Assembly (NCBI GenBank): GCA_003254905.1
Contig: QANU01054243.1
Location: 166,175-230,174 of the forward strand
Length of the DNA stretch: 64,000 nucleotides
Direction: 5' to 3'
From: Nissolia schottii
Lineage: Eukaryota; Streptophyta; Magnoliopsida; Fabales; Fabaceae
This document shows positions 25,276 through 37,508 of the stretch, piece after piece (the stretch's first letter is position 1; every line of letters starts with the position of its first letter). A program made the translations under genes and the position numbers. The notes beneath the pieces were generated by a model, which was not told where the DNA came from, did not search any database, and saw only the letters and a program-made list of their open reading frames with translations.

Positions 25276-25315
25276 CGTGGCCGGAGACGACGCAGAAACC
25301 CCATGTGACGGGGAC

Positions 25316-26394
25316 TCTATTTCCAAGAAAACCAGATTTCAACAAATCATGAAGAACATTTGAGTTTGGATGTCCAAGATGCTTATGCCACATATGGTAA
25401 TCAACACTAGCAGAATTACAAGAAACAAAAGGAAAGGAAATGCTGAAGACAAATAAAAATTGAGTAGAAAAAGGCGTTCAACTTTAGGCCCCTTCGCGAT
25501 CATCTTCTCTGAGTCTTGATCCTGCACAACACAACCAGATTTTGAGAATTCAACTCGACAATCATTATCAACTAATTGACCAATGAAAATAAGGTTACTA
25601 GTAAGGCCGGGAGAAACCAAGACATCAGTTAAAGATGAAACATCACCAGTGACTGTGATGATAAATGATTTTCATCAACAATAAGAATTTTGAGATTTCC
25701 AGAATATTTCGTGACATTAGTAAGAGATTCAGCATTGTTGGTCACACGGTTCAAAGCCCCTGAATCAAAGTACCAAGGAGCAGAGATCGAACAAAGTTTA
25801 CCTGAGAGTCCCAAAGCTGAAAATGCTGAAATGATCATTTGCTGAACCATTTCAGCGGTCAAAGTTTGAACAGGGGCAGCAGCATTATGTTGCACAGATG
25901 TTGTATCGGCAGAAGTACTGGTTGAAGAAGAACCAATTGAGGCAGTAAAGGTTGTTGTAGTTCACCTAGGTGGTCTTGTTGAACATTCTTTGAAGATCTG
26001 TCCCTCTTTTTTGCAATAATTGCAGAGCTTATTTGGACAGTCTGAAGCAAAATGCCCAAGCCTTTTGCAACAAAAACATTGGATTGTACTCATGTACCAT
26101 CCCCATTGGATACTAATCTCATGCGATACTGTAAGCTGCCAAAGCAGGAACCATTCTCAAGGGTGTTTTCTTCCATCGTTGGTTATAGTAAGTGTTACTA
26201 ACTAACTGATTCCCAATTCTAATCATTTCAAACACTACAGAGAATCTTCCACAGTTGACTAATACTTGAACGGTCTGAGTTACCTGGGAGATTGAAGGGC
26301 GCGATGAAGCAGCTTGATGAAGGGAAGGACCGGAGCCAGCCAACAGGAGAGAAACGGAAGAGTGATCATCACCGCCCAGAGACTTAGCAGCCAT
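25316..26394 (-). mobile_element. Copia retrotransposon gag/protease/pre-integrase remnant
   Basis: From right to left on the - strand: a possible gag start (MAAKSLGGDDHSSV, 26394), and two zinc knuckles at about 25985-26085. The first is an intact CX2CX4HX4C (CFCCKRLGHFASDC). In the second (CNYCKKEGQIFKEC) the histidine is lost. Next come the protease block PWYFDSGALNRVTNN (about 25745-25790), the GAG-pre-integrase phrase VSPGLTSNLIFIGQL (about 25570-25620), and WHKHLGHPN (about 25370-25393). Several frameshifts separate the blocks, and most of gag is missing. The element stops at about 25316, where the FCF1 5' UTR-like sequence begins. It is inactive. Confidence 0.85.
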
Positions 26395-26429
26395 AACCGC
26401 AGATAGAGAAGGGGCTTTGATGGCACCAC

Positions 26430-26720
26430 TCTCGTGCTCCGCTACAACCAGCGTTCTACTCTACACCCAACTCAACAATCAACAACCATTAAAGAAAGAC
26501 GGAGGAATGAAAAAAAAAAAAAAGGAATCGAGAAGGCTTTCTGAATTGGTACGTGTGGGTGCGGGGAACGAAACGGCGCGTTTCTTTATTGCTCCGAGGA
26601 TCATGCGAAACAGTCACACCATAATTTATTATTCAATGAATTTGCTATCAACTATTATACATGCAATTCAGTTAGCCAGCTGTAACAACGGTAACCAACC
26701 TCTAACAACTGTAACTAACA
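26430..26720 (-). repeat. Probable LTR of the adjacent Copia remnant
   Basis: On the - strand it starts TGTTAGTTACAGTTGTTAG at 26720, followed by ACCGTTGTTACAGCTGG and an AATAAATTATGG-like polyadenylation region. It lies upstream of the gag start. A degraded primer-site word (gtggtgccatca) sits near 26415-26432. The inner boundary is approximate. Confidence 0.55.
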
Positions 26721-26859
26721 ACTTTAATTACCGTGTGTATCAGCTTCGGAAGGCTTTTCTAACTGAAAACGCCAGCAAATCAAAAATTCTTGTAATTCTT
26801 GTAACTGAAAAGCTAAAATAAAAATAAACCAATGGCAAAACCCCAACTAATACTATAAG

Positions 26860-27236
26860 AAAGAGATTAAAGAGCCACATATTCTCCTTCATTCTTTCTT
26901 CTTCTCAAAATCAGTAAAGGCCTCAAACTGAAAGAGTAAAAGCAGAAGAAGATAATAATGTCTCTCATCTCTATCTTCTCTGTTCCTCTATCCTCTCTAC
27001 TCCTTCCCTCTGTTTCTGCTTCACTTCTTCTTCTCTTCTTTTCCCCTGTTCTGCGACGTATCAGTCTCCGACCCTGAAGACCCTGCCGGAAGACCATGAA
27101 AGGAGATCGGAGTTGGGGTCCCAGCCACGATCACCTCCGACAACATGGTACACCTCTGCCGCTACCACCCATTTCCCACCAAGGCTGCCCCCCACCACAG
27201 CAACAGCAACAACATTTCCCTATACCCCTCTTCACT
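26860..27236 (+). CDS. Possible orphan first exon with pyrimidine-rich 5' UTR
   Basis: A CT-rich leader (26870-27060) precedes an ATG at 27096. The frame of 47 codons begins MKGDRSWGPSHDHLR, then turns P- and Q-rich (five glutamines), and ends at a good donor (ACT then GTAAGT at 27237). A long CT-rich intron-like sequence follows. A pyrimidine tract plus CAG at about 27590 could be the next acceptor, but the frame there closes quickly. I do not recognise the product. It could be the 5' end of a gene whose remainder was lost to rearrangement. It could also be chance. Confidence 0.3.
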
Positions 27237-29006
27237 GTAAGTTCCTCTTCTCCCCCTCTCTTCTGTTAACTCTCTCTCTCTCTCACTCTGCATCTTTTGA
27301 CCATTCAATTTTCATTTATTTTTTTCAACTGCTTCCAATTTGGTTCTGGCGCTCGCCGATTCCTGTTTTTCTTTTTCTTTCCTTTTCGATTTTTCTCGTA
27401 AATGGCGGGTGGTTCCTTTGTCACGTTCTTGATTGTTCTCGTAAATGGCGCATTCTTGGGTTTCGTTTTGTTCCGTCGCATTGGGTTTTCTTCTTTGGAC
27501 CGTGCAATGCTTTCTGTTTTGATTTTCAGTGAAGAGCTTTGCATAGTGTGCATTTTGTGATGAGAGATGTCTTCTTTTTTGGTTTTTCAGCCCTCAGGCA
27601 TTGGAACCAAACGACTTGGGCTCTCGTCCTAACCTTTTTGTGTTGGGTTTTTAGGGTACATTGCCTGTGCAGTGGATTCTTGTGATGGTGTTTTCCGATT
27701 TTGTATTGAAAATCTTTGTGGGTAGGTTTGTGTCGTGGTTGGTTGTCAAACGCACTAACCCTAACACTACACCAAAATTAACCGTAGATTTGATTTTTTT
27801 TTCTTTTTATTTTTCATTGTAAATTTTGTTTCTTTGCTGAGAAAGATGTGCAAATGGGAGACATTTTAGAACGGAATTACGACCGTCACACTTTTTTTTA
27901 TTGTTTCAACTTGATTATTCTTTAACTTTTATTTTCAAGAAATGCCAAATTTATTTAGCGGACTGAACATACTGACAGTAGAGAGTTTTTTCCCTTTGAT
28001 GTATTTTTCTCTTAATTTTTATGGTTTTTTGTTTTTGTTTTTTTGGAAGAAAATGATGTTTTGAATAATGAAAGAGAAAATTCAGTGAGATTCAAAAAAG
28101 CTGAAAGGACTTTAGTGGAGAGAGTGTAGGAAAAGAGGGAGGGATGCTATGTGGGTTTTGAAGGTCCTAGCTAGAAAGACGTAGAGGCAGAGGTGTTGTC
28201 TCAAGAGTCCTAGTTAGAACATTATACACAACATTAATAAATTAAACACATATGTTAGCATGTTGTTACTTGTTAGTACTAATCTTTTTAGTGTTTAATG
28301 TGTGCCTCAGAGAAAAGGGTAAGAGAATAAATAATTAATTAGGCCTTGTTTTCTTGGTTATGTTTCAATAGGTTAAGGTACTCTCTTCTTGTGGCTAGCA
28401 TGTTTTCATACTCTCTTTTGATGGTTTCTAGCACGATCTTTAGCCTCTGTTCATTGACTCCTAAGTTTTATGTTTTTGTGCGTTACAAGTTCCATCAGCC
28501 TTGATGATTGTATTTTTTAGAAAAAATTGAATTTGCAAGAATACTAATGTTAATATTAGTCTCAAATATTTATGGGTGCCTGACAGTTATATTATCTGTC
28601 CAGTGTTAGATTGGGTACTTGACTTAGTCTAATATCATGATATAAAAGTAGATTGGGAAATTTTTGAACATTTAAGCTTATAACGGTACATTACATACCA
28701 ATCATTTTCGTTGTGCCAAAGAAGTGGAATTGAATGGGCTGCATATCAAGCTTGAACTGCAGCCTGGAATTACCTCAAAATGCTAGCATCAGTTTTCTGA
28801 TATACGAATCATGGAATTTTGTAGTTTCTGAATCTTCTGTAGCATTTGGCTTAAATTAGACATTTGCTAATTGATTGTCTGATTTGGTTTTGCTTATTTG
28901 TTTATTTTTCTTGCGGTGAGTTAATCTTATTTCCATCCAATTGTCACACCCTATTATTTTGTTAACTATGTTGAAATTTTTGTCTGTTCATCATCAACCT
29001 TTTTAG
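27237..29006. other. Non-coding stretch before the BZW exon
   Basis: T-rich, intron-like sequence with no recognisable exon or repeat. Frames here are short and lack motifs. It may be the remains of introns of one or both neighbouring gene fragments. Confidence 0.45.
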
Positions 29007-29268
29007 CAAGGAAGGACTGGTGGCCTTGGTGGAGTATAATGAAAAGAAAATATTTGAGGTGAAAGTTAAGGAGATGAAGTCTGCTTTGACTACTCCGATA
29101 ACAGAGGAGGCTGATATCTCCGAAGTAATTGAGAATGTGAAGGTGCGAGTTAGAGATGCTAAGCTGCCAGACACTGAGGTTGTGCGGGTCTTGTGGGACG
29201 TTTTAATGGATGCTGTTCAGTGGTAAGGGAAAAATCAGCAACAGAATGCTAATTCAGCCCTGCGCCAG
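29007..29268 (+). pseudogene. BZW / eIF5-mimic protein exon with nonsense codon
   Basis: A single exon with a TTTTTAG acceptor and a CAG/GTATCT donor. It encodes a block typical of plant basic leucine-zipper and W2-domain (eIF5-mimic) proteins: KEGLVALVEYNEKKIFEVK, then EADISEVIENVKVRVRDAKL and VVRVLWDVLMDAVQW. At 29224-29226 a TAA replaces the expected serine codon. The frame then continues unchanged as GKNQQQNANSALRQ to the donor. In the family this segment lies at the linker and the start of the W2 domain. I found no other exons of the gene. Downstream the sequence passes into satellite DNA. It is a pseudogene fragment. Confidence 0.85.
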
Positions 29269-31838
29269 GTATCTTTTAAATATTATAGACTACATACATA
29301 TAGGCAATAAGGAAATATTGTACACATGCTTAAATGACATTTTAAATACATACCTCACGCCTTCAATCCAACCAGGAAAGGGTTCAGAGTGAGTACTGCA
29401 TATAAAAGTAGGACGTGTGATGATCAAAGGTAGATTATCTTTTGTAAATACATAAGTGTTTGGCCATCCATGCAAATTTGCCCTATAATATTTATCAACA
29501 AGCATAACCAAAAAATTAGGAGAGGGGCGCAGTCTCGTGCCCCTCGAGTATTTTGGTTGCCACTGCGATGCATTTCCATGTTGAGCCCATGGTATTTGAT
29601 CATGCCTAGCGGTGTGGAATGAGCGCTCTTGGATGCTTTCGTTTCCTTGCATGCCTTCTGGCAGATGTGGGGTGCGGTTCATTCGGTTGAGCTGATTCCT
29701 TGACGTGATGGCGTGTGAGTGGTGATTGGGTTGCTAGTGTTTGCTGGCTCCTTGCTTGCGCATTGAATGGCTTGCATGCAGCTCTCTTCAAATTGTGGCG
29801 AGATAATTTGATTACTCGTCTGACCCGAGATAAAATTGTGGGATAATTTAATGACCTGTGGTGGGTTAAATAAATGGCATGGAGGACCATCTAATATATG
29901 GTGGGATGATTTAATGACCTGTGGTGGGTTAAATAGATGGCATGGTTAAATAGATGGCATGGAGGACCATCTAATATATGTTGGGATAATTCGATAACCT
30001 GTGGTGGGTTAAATAGATGGCATGGGGGACCATCTAATATATGGTGGGATAATTCGATAACCTGTGAAATTATTGTCGGAAATTTGATGGCCGCTATGAT
30101 CCTTGAAATTATGACGAGATAATTTGATTACTCGTCCGACACGAGATAAAATTGTGGGATAATTCGATGACTTGTGGCGGGTTAAGTAGATGGCATGGAG
30201 GACCATCTAATATATGGTGGGATAATTCGACGACCTGTGGTGGGTTAAATAGATGGCATGGAGGACCATCTAATGTGGTGGGTTAATTCAATAACCTGAT
30301 AAATTAGTGTCGGAAATTTGATGACCCGTATGACCCTTGAGATTATGGCGAGATAATTTGATTACTCGTCTGACCCAAGATAAAATTGTGAGATAATTCA
30401 ATGACCTATGATGGGTTAAATAAATGGCATGGAGGACAATCTAATATATGGTGGGATAATTCGATGACCTGTGGTGGGTTAAATAGATGGTATGGAGAAC
30501 CATCTAATATATGGTGGGTTAATTCAATAACCTGATAAATTAGTGTCGGAAATTTGATGGCCCGTATGACCCTTGAGATTATGGCGAGATAATTTGATTA
30601 CTCGCCCGACCCGAGATAAAATTGTGTGATAATTCATGGTGGGTTAAATAGATGGCATGGAGGACCATCTAATATATGGTGGGAAAACTCGATAACCTGT
30701 GAAATTATTGTCGAAAATTTGATGGCCCCTATGACCCTTGAAATTATGATGAGATAGTTTGATTATTCGTCCGACCCGTGATAAAATTGTGGGACAATTC
30801 ATTGACCTGTGGTGTGTTAAATAGATGGCACGGAGAACCACTTATGATATGGTGGGATAATTCGGTAACCCGTGAAATTATTGTCAGAAATTTGATGGCC
30901 GCTATGATCCATGAGATTACGGCGAGATAATTTGATTACTCGTCCGACACGAGATAAAATTATGGGATAATTCAATGACTTGTGGTCGGTTAAATAGATG
31001 GCATGGGGGACCATCTAATATATGGTGGGATAAATCGTTGACCTGTGGTGGGTTAAATAGATGGCATGAAGGACTATCTAATACATGGTGGGTTAATTCA
31101 ATAACTTGAGAAATTAGTGTTAGAAATTTGATGGCCTATATGACCCTTGAGATTATGGCGAGATAATTTGATTACTCGTCTGACCTGAGATAATATTGTG
31201 GGATAATTCAATGACCTGTGGTGGGTTAAATAGATGGCATGGAGGACCATCTAATATATGGTGGGATAATTCGATGATCCGTTAAACTATTGTGAGAAAT
31301 TTAATGGCCCCTATGATCCTTGAAATTATAACGAGATAATTTGATTACTCGTCCGACCTGAGATAAATTTGTGAGATAATTCATTGACCTGTGGTGGGTT
31401 AACTAGATGGCTTGGAGGACCATCTAATATATGGTGGGATAATTCTTTGACCTATGGTGGGTTAAATAGATGGTATGGAGGACCATCTAATATATGGTGG
31501 GATAATTCGATGACCTGTGAAATTATTGTCGAAAATTTGATTGCCCCTATGACCCTTGAAATTATGACGAGATAATTTAATTACTCGTCTGAACCGAGAT
31601 AAAATTGTGGGATATTTCAATGACCTGTGGTGGGTTAAATAGATGGCATGGAGGACCATCTAATAAATTGTTGGATAATTCAATTACCTGTGGTGAGTTA
31701 AATAGATGGCATGGAGGACCATCTAATATATGGTGGGGTAATTTGATAACCCGTAAAATTATTGTCACAAATTTGATTACCCCTCTGACCCTTGAGATTA
31801 TGGCGATAGGACCATCTAATAGATATTGCGATTATTCG

Positions 31839-33275
31839 TTAATTCAAGAAAGTTAAGAAGATCGTGGAGAAGTCATTTTCATCGACAAGGTGGTCACAAT
31901 TTTCTTATTAATAATATTTACATTATACTAATTTTCTTCTCATACTTGTTAATGCTTGATCTCTTCCTGACTGATGTTATTTTCTACTCATATCTATGAC
32001 TTTGTTTTTTTAGTTTTTGCGTATAAGTTGAAACTTTCAGGATGTCGAGCTTCATTGTTTTGTTATGAAGCATATATGATTCCATTTTTTTCATGGAATT
32101 CTTTCAGAAAGTAGATGTGACGTGATTGATAATTTGATTAAATTTTCAGTGAGTTGGTCACCATTGTAGAGGTAAGATGACTTTAAATTATAGGTATTGA
32201 GTAAAGATTAGTTTTCTTTTTCTTTCAGGTGTTTGTAATATTTTGTATTTCTTTCACAGTTTTGCTTCTTTTTTTTTCTACTTAGGTTTTCCTTCTGTTA
32301 GTGTTTCCTGCCATGTAAGTGCAACTGAAAATCAAGGTCTTTGATTTTATTTCCTTTTAACTATTAGTTATTTTCTCATGAAACTCAAGAAAGTTAAGAA
32401 GAGCATGGGTCAAATCTTTTTTATCGACAAGGTAGCCACAATTTTCTTATTACATATATTCACATTATACTAATTTTTGTTTTCATGCTTGTTAATGCTT
32501 GATCCCTTTTTGACTGAAGCTATTTTCTATTCAAATAAATTTATTAGCTATGGCTTTGTTTTTTTTAGTGTTTGCGTATAAGCTTAAACTTTCAGGATGT
32601 CGAGCTCCGTTGTTTTGCTATAGCTTCGTATGTGATTCGAATGCTTTGACAGAATTCATTCAGAAACCGTCAAATGTCTCAACATTAATGCTCATCGCTT
32701 CAATACTATTCTAGCATCCTTTACATTTAAGGTAAACATTTATAGCTCGCTGATCTCATAATCTGTTCTTTATCGGTTCATTATGAAGTAGTTAGGCTTA
32801 CATATTTTCGTTATGCAATTCTGAATATTGATTGGTTTAAAGTTATTGTCTTCCCTTTTCCATGTTTCCTATTTTATAATGTTGACATTATACCCTTATC
32901 ATAATTCGATGACCCTTACGACTCTCAAAATTATTATGGGATAATTGGATGTCTTACATGACCCTCTATAATTTAAGGATAACTCGAGATACAATGCACG
33001 CGGTGGCGGGCACGAGCTAATTTTTGGCTCGTGCCCCTCGAGTATTTTGGTTGCCACTGCGATGCATCGCCATGTTGAGCCCACGGTATTTGATCATGCC
33101 TAGCGGTGTGGAATGGGCGCTCTCGGATGCTTTCGTTTCCTTGCATGCCTTCTGGCAGATGTGGGGTGCGATTCATTCGGTTGAGCTTATTCCTTGACGT
33201 GATGGCGTGTGAGTGGTGATTGGGTTGCTAGTGCTTGCCAGCTCTTTGCTTGCACATTGAATGGCTTGCGTGCCT
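31839..33275. repeat. Satellite spacer copy 1
   Basis: It is nearly identical to 36037-37508 and shares its last about 290 bp with 29505-29795. It contains an internal diverged duplication: caagaaagttaagaag...catactaatttt...gatgtcgagctt...gaattctttcagaaa occurs at 31844-32110 and again at 32386-32660. Several pieces look like exon/intron joints (tttcag before GATGTCGAGCT; ATTTAAG before GTAAAC). No protein family was recognised. Confidence 0.85.
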
Positions 33276-36036
33276 CCAGATAAAATTGTGGGATAATTCA
33301 ATGACCTGTGGTGGGTTAAATAAATGGCGTGGAGGACCATCAAATATATGGTGGGATAATTCGATCACCCGTGGTGAGTTAAATAGATGGCATGGAGACC
33401 ATCTAATATATGGTGGGATAGTTGGATAACCCATGAAATTATTGTCGAAAATTTGAAGGCCCTTATGACCCATGAAATTATGATGAGATAATTTGATTAC
33501 TCGTCTGACCCAAGATAAAATTGTGGGATAATACATTGACCTGGGGTGGGTTAAATAGATGTCATGGAGGACCATCTAATAAATTGTGGGACAATTCAAT
33601 GACCTGTGGTGGGTTAACTAGATAGCATGGAGGACCATCTAATATATGGTGGGATAATTCGATAACCTGTGGCGGGTTAAATAGATGGCATGGAGGACCA
33701 TCTAATATATGGTGGGATAATTCGATAACCTGTGATGAGTTAAATAGATGGCACGGAGGACCATCTAATATATGGTGGGATAATTCAATAACCTGTGGTG
33801 GGTTAAATAGATGGCATGTAGGACCATCTAATATATGGTGGGATAATTCGATAATCTGTGCTAGGTTAAATAGATGGCATGGAAGACCATCTAATATGTG
33901 GTGGGTTAATCCAATAACCTGAGAAATTAGTGTCGGAAATTTGATGGCCCATATGACCCTTGAGATTATGGCGAGATGATTTGATTACTCGTCCGACCCA
34001 AGATTAAAATGTGGGATGATTCAATGACATGTGGTGGGTTAGATAGATGGCATTGGAGGACCATCTAATGTATGATGGGATAATTCGATGACTTGCGGTA
34101 CGGTAAATAGATGGCATAGAGGACCATCTAATATATGGTGGGATAATTCAATAACCAGTGAAATTATTGTCAGAAATTTGATGACCCCTATGATCCTTGA
34201 AATTATAACGAGATAATTTGAATAATCGTCCGACCCGAGATAAAATTGTGGGATAATTCAATGAGTTGTGGTGGGTTAAATAAATGGCATGGAGGACCAT
34301 CTAATATATGGTGGGATAATTCGATGACCTGTGGTGGGTTAAATAGATGGACCATCTAATATATGGTGGGATAATTCGATAACCTATGGTGGGTTAAATA
34401 GATGGCATGGAGGACCATCTAATATATGGTGGGATAATTCGATAACCTGTGAAATTATTGTCAGAAATTTGATGGATAGTCCTTGAAATTATGACGAGAT
34501 AATTTGATTACTCATCCGACCCGAGATAAATTGTGGGATAATACATTGACCTGTGGTGGGTTAAATAGATGTCATGGAGGACCATCTAATAAATTATAGG
34601 ATAATTCAATGACCTTTGGTGGGTTAAATAGATGACATGGAGGACCATCTAATATATGGTGGGATTATTCGATGACCTGTGGTGGGTTAAATAGATGGCA
34701 TGGAGGACCATGTAATATGTGGTGGGAAAATTCGATAACCTATGAAATTATTGTCGAAAATTTGATGGCCCCTATGACCCTTGAAATTATGATGAGATAG
34801 TTTGATTGTTCGTCCGACCCGAGATAAAATTATGGGATAATTCATTGATCTCTGGTGGGTTAAATTGATGGCACGGAGGACCATCTATGATATGGTGGGA
34901 TAATTCGATAACCCGTGAAATTATTGTCGGAAATTTAATGGCCGCTATGATCCATGAGATTACGGCGAGATAATTTGATTACTCGTCCGACACGAGATAA
35001 AATTGTGGGATAATTCAATGACCTGTAGTGGGTTAAATAGATGGCATGGGGGATCATCTAATATACGGTGGGATAATTCGATGACCTGTAGTGGGTTAAA
35101 TAGATGGCATCTAATATATGGTAGGTTAATTCAATAACTTGAGAATTTAGTGTCAGAAATTTGATTGCTTGTATGACCCTTGAGATTATGGCGAAATAAT
35201 TTGATTACTCGTCCGACCTGAGATAATATTGTGGAATAATTCAATGACCTGTGGTGGGTTAAATAGATGGCATGGAGGACCATCTAATATATGGTGGGAT
35301 AATTTGATGACCTATTAAATTATTGTTACAAATTTAATGGCCCCTATGACCCTTGAAATTATAACGAGATAATTTGATTACTCGTCTGACCTAAGATAAA
35401 TTTGTGAGATAATTCAATGACCTGTGGTGGGTGAAATAGATGGCATGGAGGTCCATCTAGTATGTGGTGGGATAATTCGATGACCTGTGAAATTATTGTC
35501 AAAAATTTGATGGCTCCTATGACCCTTGAAATTATGACGAGATAATTTAATTACTCGCTTGAACCGAGATAAAACTGTGGGATAATTCAATGACTTGTGG
35601 TGGGTTAAATAGATGACATGGAGGACCATCTAATATATGGTGAGATAATTCGATGGCCTGTTAAATTATTGTCAGAAATTTAATGGCACCTATGGCCCTT
35701 GAAATTATAACGAGATAATTTGATTACTCGTCCGACCTGAGATAAATTTGTGAGATAATTCAATGACCTGGGTTAAATAGATTGCATGGAGGACTGTCTA
35801 ATATATGGTGGGATAATTCGATGACCTGTGGTGGGTTAAATAGATGACATGGAGGACCATCTAATAAATTGTTGGATAATTCAATTACCTGTGGTGGGTT
35901 AAATAGATGGCATGGAGGATCATCTAATATATGGTGGGATAATTCGATAACCCGTGAAATTATTGTCAGAAATTTGATTGCCCCTATGACCCTTGAGATT
36001 ATGGTGATAGGACCATCTAATATATATTGAGATAAT

Positions 36037-37508
36037 TCGTTGACTCAAGAAAGTTAAGAAGATCGTGGACAAGTCATTTTCATTAACAAGGTAGCCACAA
36101 TTTTCTTATTAATAATATTTACATTATACTAATTTTCTTTTCATACTTGTTAATGCTTGATCACTTCTGACTGATGTTATTTTCTACTCATTTGAATTTA
36201 TTAGCTATGACTTTGTGTTTTTAGTTTTTGCGTTTATGTTGAAACTTTCAGGATGTCGAGCTTCGTTGTTTTGTTAGGAAGCGTATATGATTCCAATTTT
36301 TTCATGGAATTCTTTCAAAAAGTAGATGTGACGTGATTGATAATTTGATTAAATTTTTAGTGTGTTGGTCACCATTGTAGAGGTAAGATGACTTTAAATT
36401 ATAGGTATTGAGTAAAGATTAGCTTTCTTTTTCTTACAGGTGTTTGTAATATTTTGTATTTCTTTCACAGTTTTGCTTCTTTTTTTTTTCTACTTAGGTT
36501 TTCCTTCTGTTAATGTTTCCTGCCATGTAAGTGCTACTGAAAATCAAGGTCTCTGATTTTATTTCCTTTTAACTATTAGTTATTTTCTCATGAAACTCAA
36601 GAAAGTTAAGAAGAGCATGGGTCAAGTCCTTTTTATTCGTCAACGTAGCCACAATTTTCTTATTACATATATTCACATTATACTAATTTTTGTTTTCATG
36701 CTTATTAATGCTTGATCCCTTCTTAACTGAAACTATTTTCTATTCAAATAAATTTATTAGCTATGACTTTGTTTTTTATAGTGTTTGCGTATAAGCTTAA
36801 ACTTTTAGGATGTCGAGCTCCGTTGTTTTGCTATAGCTTCGTATATGATTCGAATGCTTTGACGGAATTCATTCAGAAACCGTCAAATGTGTCTCAACAT
36901 TAATGCTCATCGCTTCAATACTATTCTAGCATCCTTTACATTTAAGGTAAACATTTATATCTCTTTGATCTCATATTCTGTTTTTTATCGGTCCATTATG
37001 AAGTAGTTAGACTTACATATTTTCGTTATGCAATTCTGAAGATTGAGTGGTTTAAAGTTATTGTCTTCCCTTTTCCATGTTTCCTATTTTATTTAAGTTA
37101 AATGTTGACATTATACCCTTATCATAATTCGATGACCCTTACGACTCTCAAAATTATTATGGGATAATTGGATGGCTTACATGACCCTCTACAATTTAAT
37201 GATAACTCGAGATGCAGTGCACGTGGTGGCGGGCACGGGCTAATTTTTGGCTCGTGGCCCTCGAGAATTTTGGTTGCCGCTGCGATGCATCGCCATGTTG
37301 AGTCCATGGTATTTGATCATGCCTAGCAGTGTGGAATAGGCGCTCTCGGATGCTTTCGTTTCCTTGCATGCCTTCTGGCAGATGTGGGGTGTGGTTCATT
37401 CGGTTGAGCTGATTCCTTGACGTGATGGCGTGTGAGTGGTGATTAGGTTGCTAGTGCTTGCCGGCTCCTTGCTTGCGCATTGAATGGCTTGCGTGCAGCT
37501 CTCTTCAA
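36037..37508. repeat. Satellite spacer copy 2
   Basis: A direct repeat of 31839-33275 with point differences and small indels, for example an extra atttaagttaa-like stretch near 37090. The end carries the same ctcgag...ggttgcc...gatgcatcgccatgttgag segment as the other two copies, then passes into monomers at about 37509. Confidence 0.85.

Noticed and set aside
27113-27532. 139-codon plus-strand frame
   Set aside because: It is rich in F, S and L, runs through a CT-rich intron-like stretch with a strong donor at 27237, and has no motifs.
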